Shown here: piece by piece, positions 9,189 to 16,264 of the stretch
How the letters are laid out: each line of letters opens with the position of its first letter
Position numbering within the stretch: the stretch's first letter is position 1
Source of the DNA: Bradyrhizobium sp. 21
GTDB lineage: Bacteria; Pseudomonadota; Alphaproteobacteria; Rhizobiales; Xanthobacteraceae
Direction: 5' to 3'
Assembly: GCF_023073335.1 (NCBI RefSeq)
Contig: NZ_JADPJG010000003.1
Coordinates: forward strand, 99,789 to 163,788
DNA: 64,000 bases
Position numbers and translations under genes: made by a program
The notes under the pieces: generated by a model
Database searches by the model: none
What the model saw: the letters and a program-made list of their open reading frames with translations, nothing else
Told to the model about the DNA's origin: nothing

Positions 9189-9248
9189 GGTCAACTCCAG
9201 TCAATTCAAACCGTCACTGGAAAAATACTGCCGTCCGGCCGGCCCGTT

Positions 9249-9262
9249 TTGAGCTATCGCAA
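9249..9262. promoter_or_regulatory. FNR/FixK/NnrR-type box between nnrS and nnrR
   Basis: TTGAGCTATCGCAA fits TTG-N8-CAA, the core of Crp/Fnr-type sites bound by FixK2 and NnrR in rhizobia. It lies 53 bp upstream of the nnrR ATG and 61 bp upstream of the nnrS ATG, so one palindromic site could serve both divergent genes. It is one of four such boxes in 3 kb. No binding data; the call rests on match and position. Confidence 0.65.
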
Positions 9263-9314
9263 ACACCCGGACGATTGCAGGTGCCATCACACTCCCCAGC
9301 GCCGAGGAGGCAGA

Positions 9315-10025
9315 ATGGCCAAGGTCGACACATCGCTGGTTGCGCATTTGCCGCTGTTTGGGGGCGTCAAACCGGGGGACCTCGAGGAGATCCTGCGCGA
9401 GGCCCGCTCGGCGCGCTATCCCAGGAACAGTGCCATTTTCGAGCAGGGCGCGGACGCGCAATCCTTCTTCCTGCTGCTGCACGGCCATGTTCGCGCGGCC
9501 AAGACCACGCCGACCGGCGAGCAGATCGTGGTGCGCTATGTCGCGCCGGGCGAAACGTTCGGTCTTGCGATGGCGATCGGAGCGGCGCGCTATCCGGCCA
9601 CTGCGATCGCGGTCGACGACAGCGTCGCGCTGATCTGGCCGACCTCGGCCTGGCCGCGGCTGGTCGAGCGATTTCCCTCTCTTGCCGCCAGCACGCTCCA
9701 GACTGTCGGCACACGGCTCCAGGAGAGCCACACCCGGATCCTGGAAATGTCGACCCAGCAGGTCGAGCAGCGCGTCGCACATGCACTGCTGCGCCTCGCC
9801 AAGCAATCCGGCAAGAAGCTCGACCACGGCATCGAGATCGACTTCCCGATCAGCCGCCAGGACATCGCGCAGATGACCGGCACCACGCTGCATACCGTGA
9901 GCCGCATCCTGAGTAGCTGGGAAAGCCAAGGCCTCGTCGAGAGCGGCCGTCAACGCATCATCCTGCGCGACCCGCATGGGATCGTCGTGCTGGCGGAGCG
10001 CAGCGCCGACAGCGGCGCGGCTTGA
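9315..10025 (+). CDS. nnrR: Crp/Fnr family regulator, NnrR-like
   Basis: Start ATG 9315 follows GAGGAGG and gives 236 residues; a longer frame to 9249 would run through the promoter box. There is an N-terminal cyclic-nucleotide-binding-like fold (LPLFGGVKPGDLEEILREA ... FEQGADAQSFFLLLHGHVRA) and a C-terminal winged helix with the recognition segment SRQDIAQMTGTTLHTVSRIL, whose E/S..R pattern fits TTG half-sites. There is no N-terminal cysteine cluster, so it is not an oxygen-sensing Fnr. Position beside nnrS, hemN and nirK makes it the likely NO-responsive NnrR of the cluster. A box in its own promoter suggests control by FixK2 or by itself. Confidence 0.85.
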   Translation: MAKVDTSLVAHLPLFGGVKPGDLEEILREARSARYPRNSAIFEQGADAQSFFLLLHGHVRAAKTTPTGEQIVVRYVAPGETFGLAMAIGAARYPATAIAVDDSVALIWPTSAWPRLVERFPSLAASTLQTVGTRLQESHTRILEMSTQQVEQRVAHALLRLAKQSGKKLDHGIEIDFPISRQDIAQMTGTTLHTVSRILSSWESQGLVESGRQRIILRDPHGIVVLAERSADSGAA

Positions 10026-10031
10026 AAATAG

Positions 10032-10074
10032 GGGTGAGGGTTGCTTCCGCTTACGGCGAAGCTCACCCTCACCC
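10032..10074. terminator. Hairpin between convergent nnrR and DUF1858 gene
   Basis: GGGTGAGGGT (10032-10041) pairs exactly with ACCCTCACCC (10065-10074); the loop can form a smaller inner stem (gcttccgc / gcgaagc). It lies 6 bp after the nnrR stop and downstream of the convergent DUF1858 gene. There is no clear T-run on either side, so it may be a transcript-end stabiliser rather than a classic intrinsic terminator. Confidence 0.45.
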
Positions 10075-10112
10075 GGGAATCCGCGCGCGGCCCGCGCGAA
10101 TTCCAGACCGCT

Positions 10113-10310
10113 TCACGCCGGTACGCAATCGCACAGCGCGGCGAGGAACTTGTCGCGGTCGATGCCATGCTCGCGGCAGGCGTCATCCACCGTGTGGAAG
10201 GTTGCGATCGGACAGCCGACGCAAGCCATCCTGAAGGCGAGAAACACGCGGATGGTGTGCGGCGCCGTACGCATGATGTCATCGACCAGATCGTCGGATC
10301 CAAAAGGCAT
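10113..10310 (-). CDS. DUF1858 small redox-type protein
   Basis: The 65-residue product starts at ATG 10310, six bases after GGAG; an upstream extension would cross the TTG-N8-CAA box at 10359. It matches DUF1858, the 'hybrid-cluster-protein-associated redox disulfide' domain: an N-terminal helix pair (DDLVDDIMRTAPHTIRVFLA) followed by a CVGC motif, with two more cysteines in the last six residues (CDC). It is small, cytoplasmic and probably binds or reduces via its CxxC. It lies between nnrR and hemN with its own FNR-type box 49 bp upstream, so it is likely induced with denitrification. No function is established for it. Confidence 0.85.
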   Translation of the reverse strand: MPFGSDDLVDDIMRTAPHTIRVFLAFRMACVGCPIATFHTVDDACREHGIDRDKFLAALCDCVPA

Positions 10311-10358
10311 GGACAACTCCGTTCCGAAACGACGATAGCGGAGCGGGCGGGAGTCTCT

Positions 10359-10372
10359 TTGTCGAAGCGCAA
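10359..10372. promoter_or_regulatory. FNR/FixK/NnrR-type box upstream of the DUF1858 gene
   Basis: TTGTCGAAGCGCAA matches TTG-N8-CAA and differs at only one base from the nirK box at 12282-12295. It lies between the end of hemN and the start of the DUF1858 gene, 49 bp upstream of that ATG (minus strand), suggesting an independent anaerobic promoter for the small gene. Confidence 0.6.
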
Positions 10373-10410
10373 GCTGGCTCGTCATTTCGGTGAGTGTCAG
10401 CAAGGTGATT

Positions 10411-11763
10411 TCACACCGCCCGGCTGTGCAACTGCTTCGCCGGATCCAGATGCGCGTCGAACGCGGCTGCGACGCTGCGTACGAGGAAGCGCGAGTCCTT
10501 GGCGACTGCGATGCGGTCGCCGTCCAGTCTCACGACGCCGTCGGAAATCAGTGGCTTCAGACGCGACGCCGATTTCAGCATAGCCCCGGCCTCAGCGCCA
10601 TGACGCGCGCAGATGTCACCGAGATCAGCGCTGAACTCGCACATGATGCGTTCGATGATATCGGCCCGCAGCCGGTCGTCGTCGGTGAGCCCATAGCCCT
10701 TCGCGGTGGCCAAATGGCCCGCGGCGATGCTCTGCGCATATGCGCCGATCTGCACCTCGTTCTGGACATAGCCCTGCGGCAAATGTCCGATCGCGCTGGC
10801 GCCGAAGCCGAGCAGAACTTCGCTCTTGTCGGTGGTGTAACCCTGAAAATTGCGCCGCAGCGTGCGTTCCTCGAAGGCAACAGCCATGGAATCGTCGGGC
10901 CGCGCGAAATGATCGAGCCCGATCTGCACGTAACCGGCCTCCTTCAACGCATTGGCGATTGCGCAGGCCTGGTCGTGGCGTGCGGGGCCGTCGGGCAGCA
11001 CGGCCTCGTTGATCATGCGCTGGTGCTTCTTGAAATCGGGCACATGCGCGTAGCCGAACACCGAGAAGCGGTCGGGCCCAAGCTCGAGCGAACGTCGCAC
11101 GGTATCCAGGCACGAGGCAACGGTCTGGTGCGGCAGTCCGTAGATCAGATCGAAGTTGATCCCGTTGATACCGGCGCGCTGGAGCATGTCAACGACCGAA
11201 GCCGTCTGCTCATAGCTCTGCACGCGGTTGATCGCGCGCTGCACGACCGGGTCGAAGCTCTGCACCCCCAGGCTCGCGCGGTTGACGCCGGAGAGCCGCA
11301 TGGCCTCGACCATGTCGGCAGTCAGCGTGCGGGGATCGATCTCGACCGCAATCTCGGCCGACGGCAGCACGAAGAACGAGTGGCGCATCGCCGCCATCAA
11401 CTCGGCAAAAGCCTCCGGCGCCATGATCGTCGGCGTGCCGCCGCCGAAATGGATGTGCTCGACCTTGATGCGGCGGCCGATGGTCTCCGACACCTGCGCG
11501 ATCTCACTGCGCAGCGTGCGCAGATAGGCCGCGATGAGCCCCTCGCGACGGACGATCTGGGTATGGCAGCCGCAATACCAGCACATCTCACGGCAGAACG
11601 GCACATGCAGATAAAGCGACGCGCTGGCCCCCGCCGGGAGCTCCGCCAGCCACCGGGCGTAGGCGCCCTCGCCGATCGCCGGCGAGAAATGCGGTGCGGT
11701 CGGATAGCTCGTATAGCGCGGCAATCGTTCTTCGCCGTAGCTCGCCGCAAGATCGGTCCTCAT
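10411..11763 (-). CDS. hemN: Oxygen-independent coproporphyrinogen III dehydrogenase
   Basis: This 450-residue radical-SAM enzyme converts coproporphyrinogen III to protoporphyrinogen IX without O2, the step needed to make heme under low oxygen. The CX3CX2C cluster ligands are C57, C61 and C64 (CREMCWYCGC); a further Cys follows, as in true HemN. The GGGTP SAM-binding motif and the NFDLIYGLPHQT segment are present. Length is that of full HemN rather than the shorter HemW. It sits in the nnr/nir cluster and a FixK-type box lies 85 bp upstream, so it probably supplies heme during denitrifying or microaerobic growth. In Bradyrhizobium a hemN paralogue (hemN2) is known at a similar position. Confidence 0.95.
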   Translation of the reverse strand: MRTDLAASYGEERLPRYTSYPTAPHFSPAIGEGAYARWLAELPAGASASLYLHVPFCREMCWYCGCHTQIVRREGLIAAYLRTLRSEIAQVSETIGRRIKVEHIHFGGGTPTIMAPEAFAELMAAMRHSFFVLPSAEIAVEIDPRTLTADMVEAMRLSGVNRASLGVQSFDPVVQRAINRVQSYEQTASVVDMLQRAGINGINFDLIYGLPHQTVASCLDTVRRSLELGPDRFSVFGYAHVPDFKKHQRMINEAVLPDGPARHDQACAIANALKEAGYVQIGLDHFARPDDSMAVAFEERTLRRNFQGYTTDKSEVLLGFGASAIGHLPQGYVQNEVQIGAYAQSIAAGHLATAKGYGLTDDDRLRADIIERIMCEFSADLGDICARHGAEAGAMLKSASRLKPLISDGVVRLDGDRIAVAKDSRFLVRSVAAAFDAHLDPAKQLHSRAV

Positions 11764-11847
11764 ATCTTACCATTCGTAAATCGATGCTGCGCAGTGGGGC
11801 GGCGCATCCCGGATGGCACTAGATCACCCATTTTCGGGCGCGCTACC

Positions 11848-11861
11848 TTGCGCTCGCTCAA
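11848..11861. promoter_or_regulatory. FNR/FixK-type box upstream of hemN and the 68-aa gene
   Basis: TTGCGCTCGCTCAA fits both TTG-N8-CAA and the stricter FixK2 pattern TTG(A/C)-N6-(T/G)CAA. It lies 85 bp upstream of hemN (minus strand) and 61 bp upstream of the small gene at 11922 (plus strand), so it may drive both divergently. Confidence 0.65.
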
Positions 11862-11921
11862 AGTCCGAGCGTCGGATTGGAGCCATGGTGACATTTGACT
11901 ACTGCCCTCTGGAGATAGGTT

Positions 11922-12128
11922 ATGGCGTCGTTCGCGCTCGATCTTGTTCTGTGGCTCACCGGCGTTCGCGACCATATCCCGCGTTTCGACGATTTTCGTC
12001 CCGTTCCCTCCGCGCCCGCCGCTGGCACCGGCCACCTCGTACGCGTGATGATCATCACGGCCGCGGTCGTCGCCACAGTGTCGCTCGCCGTCTGGGGCAC
12101 GGTCTGGATTGCGATCCAGTTGCTCTAG
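11922..12128 (+). CDS. Small single-pass membrane protein
   Basis: A 68-residue frame starts at ATG 11922, seven bases after GGAG. It has a soluble, Pro/Asp-rich N-terminal half (LTGVRDHIPRFDDF) and a hydrophobic C-terminal segment of about 25 residues (VMIITAAVVATVSLAVWGTV) that should span the membrane. I do not recognise a family. Its place between divergent hemN and nirK, with a FixK-type box 61 bp upstream, suggests co-expression with denitrification; a role in NirK maturation or membrane anchoring of a regulon component is only speculation. Coding status is supported by the ribosome site and membrane profile. Confidence 0.65.
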   Translation: MASFALDLVLWLTGVRDHIPRFDDFRPVPSAPAAGTGHLVRVMIITAAVVATVSLAVWGTVWIAIQLL

Positions 12129-12281
12129 TCGACACCAATCCATTCGCAGTAAACGCGACTGAACATGCGAACAATTTGCGGCCGACGCGGCTGACGTCGC
12201 GCGCCGTCGTGTCTTTCGTATCGCCGATGCGATCTTCGGAAAACTCCTAAGGATTTTACCGGAGGCGAATCCGGCAAGAGC

Positions 12282-12295
12282 TTGTCGCAGCGCAA
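12282..12295. promoter_or_regulatory. FNR/FixK/NnrR-type box upstream of nirK
   Basis: TTGTCGCAGCGCAA matches TTG-N8-CAA and its centre is about 75 bp upstream of the nirK ATG. It differs by a single base from the box before the DUF1858 gene. Known rhizobial nirK promoters carry sites of this type for FixK2 and/or NnrR. Position and sequence make this the strongest regulatory call in the window. Confidence 0.75.
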
Positions 12296-12363
12296 ACGGG
12301 CTTGCCGTAACAGGCGCACACTGCATCCGTCATCAAAACCATTCCAGATGAAGGATACTTCCG

Positions 12364-13461
12364 ATGTTCACCCGCCGAGCCGCATTGATCAGCGCCGCCG
12401 CGACCGCACTGATGCTGGCGACACCCGCCTTGGCTGCCGATGATCTCAAACTGCCGCGCCAGAAGATTGAGCTGGTCGCTCCACCCTTCGTGCATGCGCA
12501 CGAGCAAGCAACCAAGCAGGGGCCCAAAATCCTGGAGTTCAAGCTCACGATCGAGGAGAAGAAGGTCGTCATCGACGAGAAGGGCACCACCTTCCAGGCG
12601 ACGACCTTCAACGGCTCGATGCCGGGTCCGATGATGGTCGTGCATGAGGGCGACTACGTCGAAACGACGCTGGTCAATCCCGCAACCAACTCCATGCCGC
12701 ACAACATCGACTTCCATTCCGCGACCGGTGCGCTCGGCGGCGGCGCGCTAACGCTGATCAATCCCGGCGAGCAGGTTGTGCTGCGCTGGAAGGCGACCAA
12801 GACCGGCGTGTTCGTCTACCATTGCGCGCCGGGCGGCCCGATGATCCCCTGGCACGTCGTCTCCGGCATGAACGGCGCCGTGATGGTGCTGCCCCGCGAC
12901 GGCCTCAACGACGGCAAGGGTCACCCGCTGAAATACGACAAGATCTACTATATCGGCGAGCAGGACATGTACGTGCCGCGCGACGACAAGGGCAATTTCA
13001 AATCCTATGAATCGCCGGGCGAAGCCTTCACCGACACTGAAGAGGTGATGAAGAAGCTGATCCCCTCCCACGTCGTTTTCAACGGCAAGGTCGGCGCGCT
13101 CACCGGCAAGAATGCACTCACCGCCAATGTCGGCGAGAACGTGCTGATCGTGCATTCGCAGGCCAATCGCGACAGCCGTCCGCATCTTATCGGCGGCCAT
13201 GGCGACTATGTCTGGGAGACCGGCAAGTTCTCCAACGCACCGGAGACAGGACTCGAGACCTGGTTCATCCGCGGCGGCTCGGCGGGAGCTGCGCTGTACA
13301 AGTTCATGCAGCCCGGCATCTACGCCTATGTCACGCACAATCTGATCGAGGCCGCCGACCTCGGCGCCACCGCGCACTTCAAGGTCGAAGGCAAGTGGAA
13401 CGACGATCTGATGACCCAGGTGAAGGCCCCTGCGGATATCCCGGCCCCCAACACCAATTAG
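12364..13461 (+). CDS. nirK: Copper-containing nitrite reductase (NO-forming)
   Basis: The 365-residue periplasmic enzyme reduces nitrite to nitric oxide, the defining step of denitrification. A signal peptide ends near residue 24 (ALAADD). Type 1 copper ligands are visible: H114 (SMPHN), C154 (YHCAPGG), H164 (IPWH) and M169 (SGMNG). Type 2 copper ligands are H119 (HNIDFH), H153 and H325 (THNLIE); catalytic Asp117 and H236 (SHVVFNG) are also present. The spacing is that of class I blue/green NirK. The enzyme is a homotrimer fed by c-type cytochrome or azurin-like donors. A TTG-N8-CAA box precedes it and a strong hairpin terminator follows 9 bp after the stop. Confidence 0.98.
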   Translation: MFTRRAALISAAATALMLATPALAADDLKLPRQKIELVAPPFVHAHEQATKQGPKILEFKLTIEEKKVVIDEKGTTFQATTFNGSMPGPMMVVHEGDYVETTLVNPATNSMPHNIDFHSATGALGGGALTLINPGEQVVLRWKATKTGVFVYHCAPGGPMIPWHVVSGMNGAVMVLPRDGLNDGKGHPLKYDKIYYIGEQDMYVPRDDKGNFKSYESPGEAFTDTEEVMKKLIPSHVVFNGKVGALTGKNALTANVGENVLIVHSQANRDSRPHLIGGHGDYVWETGKFSNAPETGLETWFIRGGSAGAALYKFMQPGIYAYVTHNLIEAADLGATAHFKVEGKWNDDLMTQVKAPADIPAPNTN

Positions 13462-13470
13462 ACGCGACGA

Positions 13471-13497
13471 GGGGCCGGTGATTACCGGCCCCTTTTT
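13471..13497 (+). terminator. Intrinsic terminator/attenuator between nirK and nirV
   Basis: A perfect 9-bp stem, GGGGCCGGT (13471-13479) with ACCGGCCCC (13484-13492), has a 4-base loop and is followed by five T. It begins 9 bp after the nirK stop and ends 17 bp before the nirV ATG. nirV must therefore depend on read-through or on an unseen promoter. Confidence 0.9.
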
Positions 13498-13513
13498 ACT
13501 TCGGGGAACGACC

Positions 13514-14392
13514 ATGCTGATCGCATTCAAGCTGAAACTGCTACTCGCCTGCGCCGCCGGGCTTGCAGGACCGATCGCGGTGGTGCCGCTGGTGTCGGAC
13601 ATCGCGACCCATGGCACCGCGGCGCAGCCTGCCATCGTCAGGGTCGCGCCGGGCAGCCTGTCCTATCGCGAGGCCGGCGATTTCACGCGCGCCGGGCACC
13701 AGGCGGAAGCGCCGCTGCGCGCGATGCGCTTCGAGAGGCCGCTGCACATCATGCGGCATCAGGTCTCGTCATCCGACTATCAGATTTGCGTGCAGGAGGG
13801 CGCGTGTCGCGCGCTCGATCGCGGCGTAGCAATCGCGTCCGATCGGCCCGCGGTGCAGGTGAGCTGGCACGATGCGCAAGCTTATGCGGGCTTTCTATCG
13901 CGCAAGACCGGTCACCACTACCGCTTGCCGAGCGACGCGGAATGGGCCTTTGCGGCGGGAACCCGGTTCAAGGACGACGGCGGGTCGGTGGACGCAGCGG
14001 ATCCATCGAAGCGCTGGATCGGCCGCTACGAGCGTGAATCCGAGCGTGACCTCTTCGACACGACGGCTTATCCGTTCGGCAAGTTCGGCGTGAACGAGCA
14101 CGACATCGAAGATCTCGCCGGCAATGTCTGGGAGTGGACCTCGACCTGCTTCGTGCGTTCGCGGATCGACGAGGCCGGCAATGCCGGCAGCGCCACCGTG
14201 AACTGCGGCGTGCGTATCGCCGAGGGCGCGCACCGCGCCTATGTCACCGATTTCATCCGCGACGCCCGCGCCGGCGGCTGCGCCCAAGGCGTGCCGCCCG
14301 CCAATCTCGGCTTCCGCCTGGTGCGCGAGGAGACGTCCTGGGTCGCGAGCGTATCGGCGCGATGGGGCAAGGTGTGGGCGGCGAGGTCTTAG
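13514..14392 (+). CDS. nirV: NirV, formylglycine-generating-enzyme-like protein
   Basis: I use ATG 13514 (292 residues), preceded by CGGGGAACG; the longer GTG at 13478 lies inside the terminator stem. A signal-like hydrophobic N-terminus (LLACAAGLAGPIAVVPLV) is followed by an FGE/SUMF1 sulfatase-modifying domain: MRHQVSSSDYQICV, PAVQVSWHDAQAYAGFLS, YRLPSDAEWAFAAG, NVWEWTSTC and a final NLGFRLVRE. NirV commonly follows nirK; its task is unproven, possibly NirK maturation. The catalytic Cys pair of true FGE is not intact: the expected RGGS..C....C region reads RAGGCAQGVPPANLGF, with a single Cys. Confidence 0.9.
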   Translation: MLIAFKLKLLLACAAGLAGPIAVVPLVSDIATHGTAAQPAIVRVAPGSLSYREAGDFTRAGHQAEAPLRAMRFERPLHIMRHQVSSSDYQICVQEGACRALDRGVAIASDRPAVQVSWHDAQAYAGFLSRKTGHHYRLPSDAEWAFAAGTRFKDDGGSVDAADPSKRWIGRYERESERDLFDTTAYPFGKFGVNEHDIEDLAGNVWEWTSTCFVRSRIDEAGNAGSATVNCGVRIAEGAHRAYVTDFIRDARAGGCAQGVPPANLGFRLVREETSWVASVSARWGKVWAARS

Positions 14393-14440
14393 CGAACTCG
14401 ATCCGCAAATTGTAGGAACGACGGCCGCCCCTCATGTTCC

Positions 14441-14525
14441 GTCATTGCGAACGCAGCGAAGCAAGCCAGAATCTTTCCGCGGAAGCGGCCTGGATTGCCT
14501 CGTCGCAAGAGCTCCTCGCAATGAC
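14441..14525. repeat. Short palindromic intergenic element, copy 2
   Basis: The arms gtcattgcgaacgcagcgaag (14441 on) and tcctcgcaatgac (to 14525) with inner tccgcgga-like bases and ctggattgcctcg resemble the element at 739-822 but are more diverged. It lies downstream of nirV. Same family judged by the shared ends gtcattgcga/tcgcaatgac and the shared inner block tggattgcctcg. Confidence 0.75.
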
Positions 14526-14563
14526 GGTGTAGAGGCAGCGCGTGTCCCCACGCCCAAACGAAG

Positions 14564-14587
14564 ATGGCCGGGACGAAGCCCGGCCAT
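14564..14587 (-). terminator. Hairpin downstream of scoB
   Basis: ATGGCCGGG (14564-14572) pairs with CCCGGCCAT (14579-14587) around a 6-base loop. It lies 24 bp past the scoB stop on the minus strand. The tail on that strand is only moderately T-rich (cttcgttt), so termination may be weak; it might also act on the plus strand after nirV. Confidence 0.55.
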
Positions 14588-14611
14588 TTAACGATTATCA
14601 CGAACGCTATC

Positions 14612-15262
14612 TCAGGTGTTCTTCAGCGCGACGCGGAATTCGGCTTCGGTCTTGGCCTTGACCTCGTCGAGCGAGACGCCGTCGGCGAGCTCGATCAGCG
14701 CCATGCCGCCGGCGCCGTGCTTGTCGATGGTGAAAACGGCCAGGTCCGTCACCACCATGTCGACCACGCGCTCGCCGGTCAGCGGCAAATTGCACTGCTT
14801 CAGGAGCTTGGCGCCGTCCTTGGCGGAATGCTCCATCACCACGATGACGCGCTTGACGCCGGCGACGAGATCCATCGCGCCGCCCATGCCCTTGACCATC
14901 TTGCCGGGGATCATCCAGTTGGCGAGATCGCCGTTCTGGGCCACCTGCATAGCGCCGAGGATCGACAGATCCATGTGGCCGCCGCGGATCATGCCGAAAG
15001 AATCCGCGCTCGAGAAATACGAGGTCGACGGCAGCTCGCTCACGGTCTGCTTGCCGGCGTTGATGAGATCGGCGTCCTCTTCACCCTCATAGGGGAACGG
15101 GCCCATGCCGAGCATGCCGTTCTCGCTCTGGAGGCTGACGTCCATGCCATCAGGGATGTAGTTCGAGACCAGCGTCGGGATGCCGATGCCGAGATTGACG
15201 TAATAGCCGTCACGCAGTTCCTTCGCGGCGCGCGCGGCCATCTGTTCACGGGTCCAGGCCAT
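14612..15262 (-). CDS. scoB: 3-oxoacid CoA-transferase, subunit B
   Basis: The 216-residue beta subunit of succinyl-CoA:3-ketoacid CoA-transferase moves CoA from succinyl-CoA to acetoacetate so that ketone bodies can be oxidised. The catalytic glutamate is in the family motif SENGMLG near residue 47, and the N-terminal [12 protein letters not shown] and the central [19 protein letters not shown] are diagnostic. Its partner scoA lies 18 bp upstream, so the two form an operon. Length is standard for the two-subunit form. It ends at a hairpin. Confidence 0.95.
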   Translation of the reverse strand: MAWTREQMAARAAKELRDGYYVNLGIGIPTLVSNYIPDGMDVSLQSENGMLGMGPFPYEGEEDADLINAGKQTVSELPSTSYFSSADSFGMIRGGHMDLSILGAMQVAQNGDLANWMIPGKMVKGMGGAMDLVAGVKRVIVVMEHSAKDGAKLLKQCNLPLTGERVVDMVVTDLAVFTIDKHGAGGMALIELADGVSLDEVKAKTEAEFRVALKNT

Positions 15263-15280
15263 GTGGGTCTCCTGATACGC

Positions 15281-15988
15281 TTAAGCAGCGCTACGCGGGC
15301 GGGTGTTGCGGAATTCGATGCGCTTCTTGGCCGATCCGACCTCGACGATGCGCTTTACGAAAAGACCGGGCGTGTGAATGTGGTCGGGCTCGAGCTCGCC
15401 GGCCGGAACCAGGTGCTCGACCTCGGCCACCGTGACCTTGGCAGCGGTCGCCATCATCGGGTTGAAGTTGCGCGCGGTCTTGCGGTAGATGAGGTTGCCG
15501 GCGGTATCGCCCTTCCAGGCATGGACGATGGCGAGATCGGCGAACAGGCCGCGCTCCATCAGGTACTTCTGGCCGTCGAATTCCTTCACTTCCTTGCCCT
15601 CGGCGATCAGCGTGCCGACGCCGGTCTTGGTATAGAAGGCCGGAATGCCGGCGCCGCCCGCACGGATGCGCTCGGCCAGCGTGCCCTGCGGGTTGAATTC
15701 AAGTTCCAGCTCGCCGGCGAGGAATTGTTGGGCGAACAGCTTGTTCTCGCCGACATAGGACGAGATCATCTTCTTGATCTGCCGGGTTTCCAGCAGGCGG
15801 CTGAGCCCGATGCCGTCCACGCCGGCATTGTTGGAGACGACCGTCAGGCCCTTGACGCCGGACTCGCGGATCGCGTCCGACAGCTCCTCGGCGATGCCGC
15901 AGAGGCCGAAGCCGCCCGACATGATCATCATGTTGTCTTTCAGAACGCCCTCGAGAGCCGACTTGGCGTCGGGATAGACCTTGTTCAT
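15281..15988 (-). CDS. scoA: 3-oxoacid CoA-transferase, subunit A
   Basis: This 235-residue alpha subunit is the first gene of the scoAB operon. It has the CoA-transferase family I glycine-rich loop (MSGGFGLCGIAEELSDAI) near the N-terminus, the NNAGVDGIGLSRLLE segment and YLMERGLFADLAIVHAWKGD, all typical of ScoA. With ScoB it uses succinyl-CoA to activate acetoacetate, linking poly-hydroxybutyrate and ketone-body turnover to the TCA cycle. The promoter should lie in the 277-bp gap before the divergent AsmA-family gene. Confidence 0.95.
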   Translation of the reverse strand: MNKVYPDAKSALEGVLKDNMMIMSGGFGLCGIAEELSDAIRESGVKGLTVVSNNAGVDGIGLSRLLETRQIKKMISSYVGENKLFAQQFLAGELELEFNPQGTLAERIRAGGAGIPAFYTKTGVGTLIAEGKEVKEFDGQKYLMERGLFADLAIVHAWKGDTAGNLIYRKTARNFNPMMATAAKVTVAEVEHLVPAGELEPDHIHTPGLFVKRIVEVGSAKKRIEFRNTRPRSAA

Positions 15989-16264
15989 GCAAATAACCTT
16001 CGAGTGAACCTTCGGCTTGCAGGCGTCGCGCCTTATTGGCGGCGATTATTAGGCGAAATCGTCCGAAGCCGTCAATGATACGGGGTTCTCCGCCCCGTCA
16101 CCTGGTGGTAGAAGCTGCCCACGCCGTGGGCAGAACCGTCTGCGGCCTTGAAAGCGACAAGAAAACCCATCAAGTTGCGGCACTTAACATAACAGGATTT
16201 GGGCGTGGGGCGCGCAGGTTTCCCTGCCCGCCCTTCCGGCTCCAACGACCAACCCGATCAGGAC

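Noticed and set aside
7977-14392. The denitrification cluster as a mobile island
   Set aside because: I see no integrase, insertion sequence, tRNA or flanking repeats, and base composition looks like that of the surroundings. It reads as resident genes.
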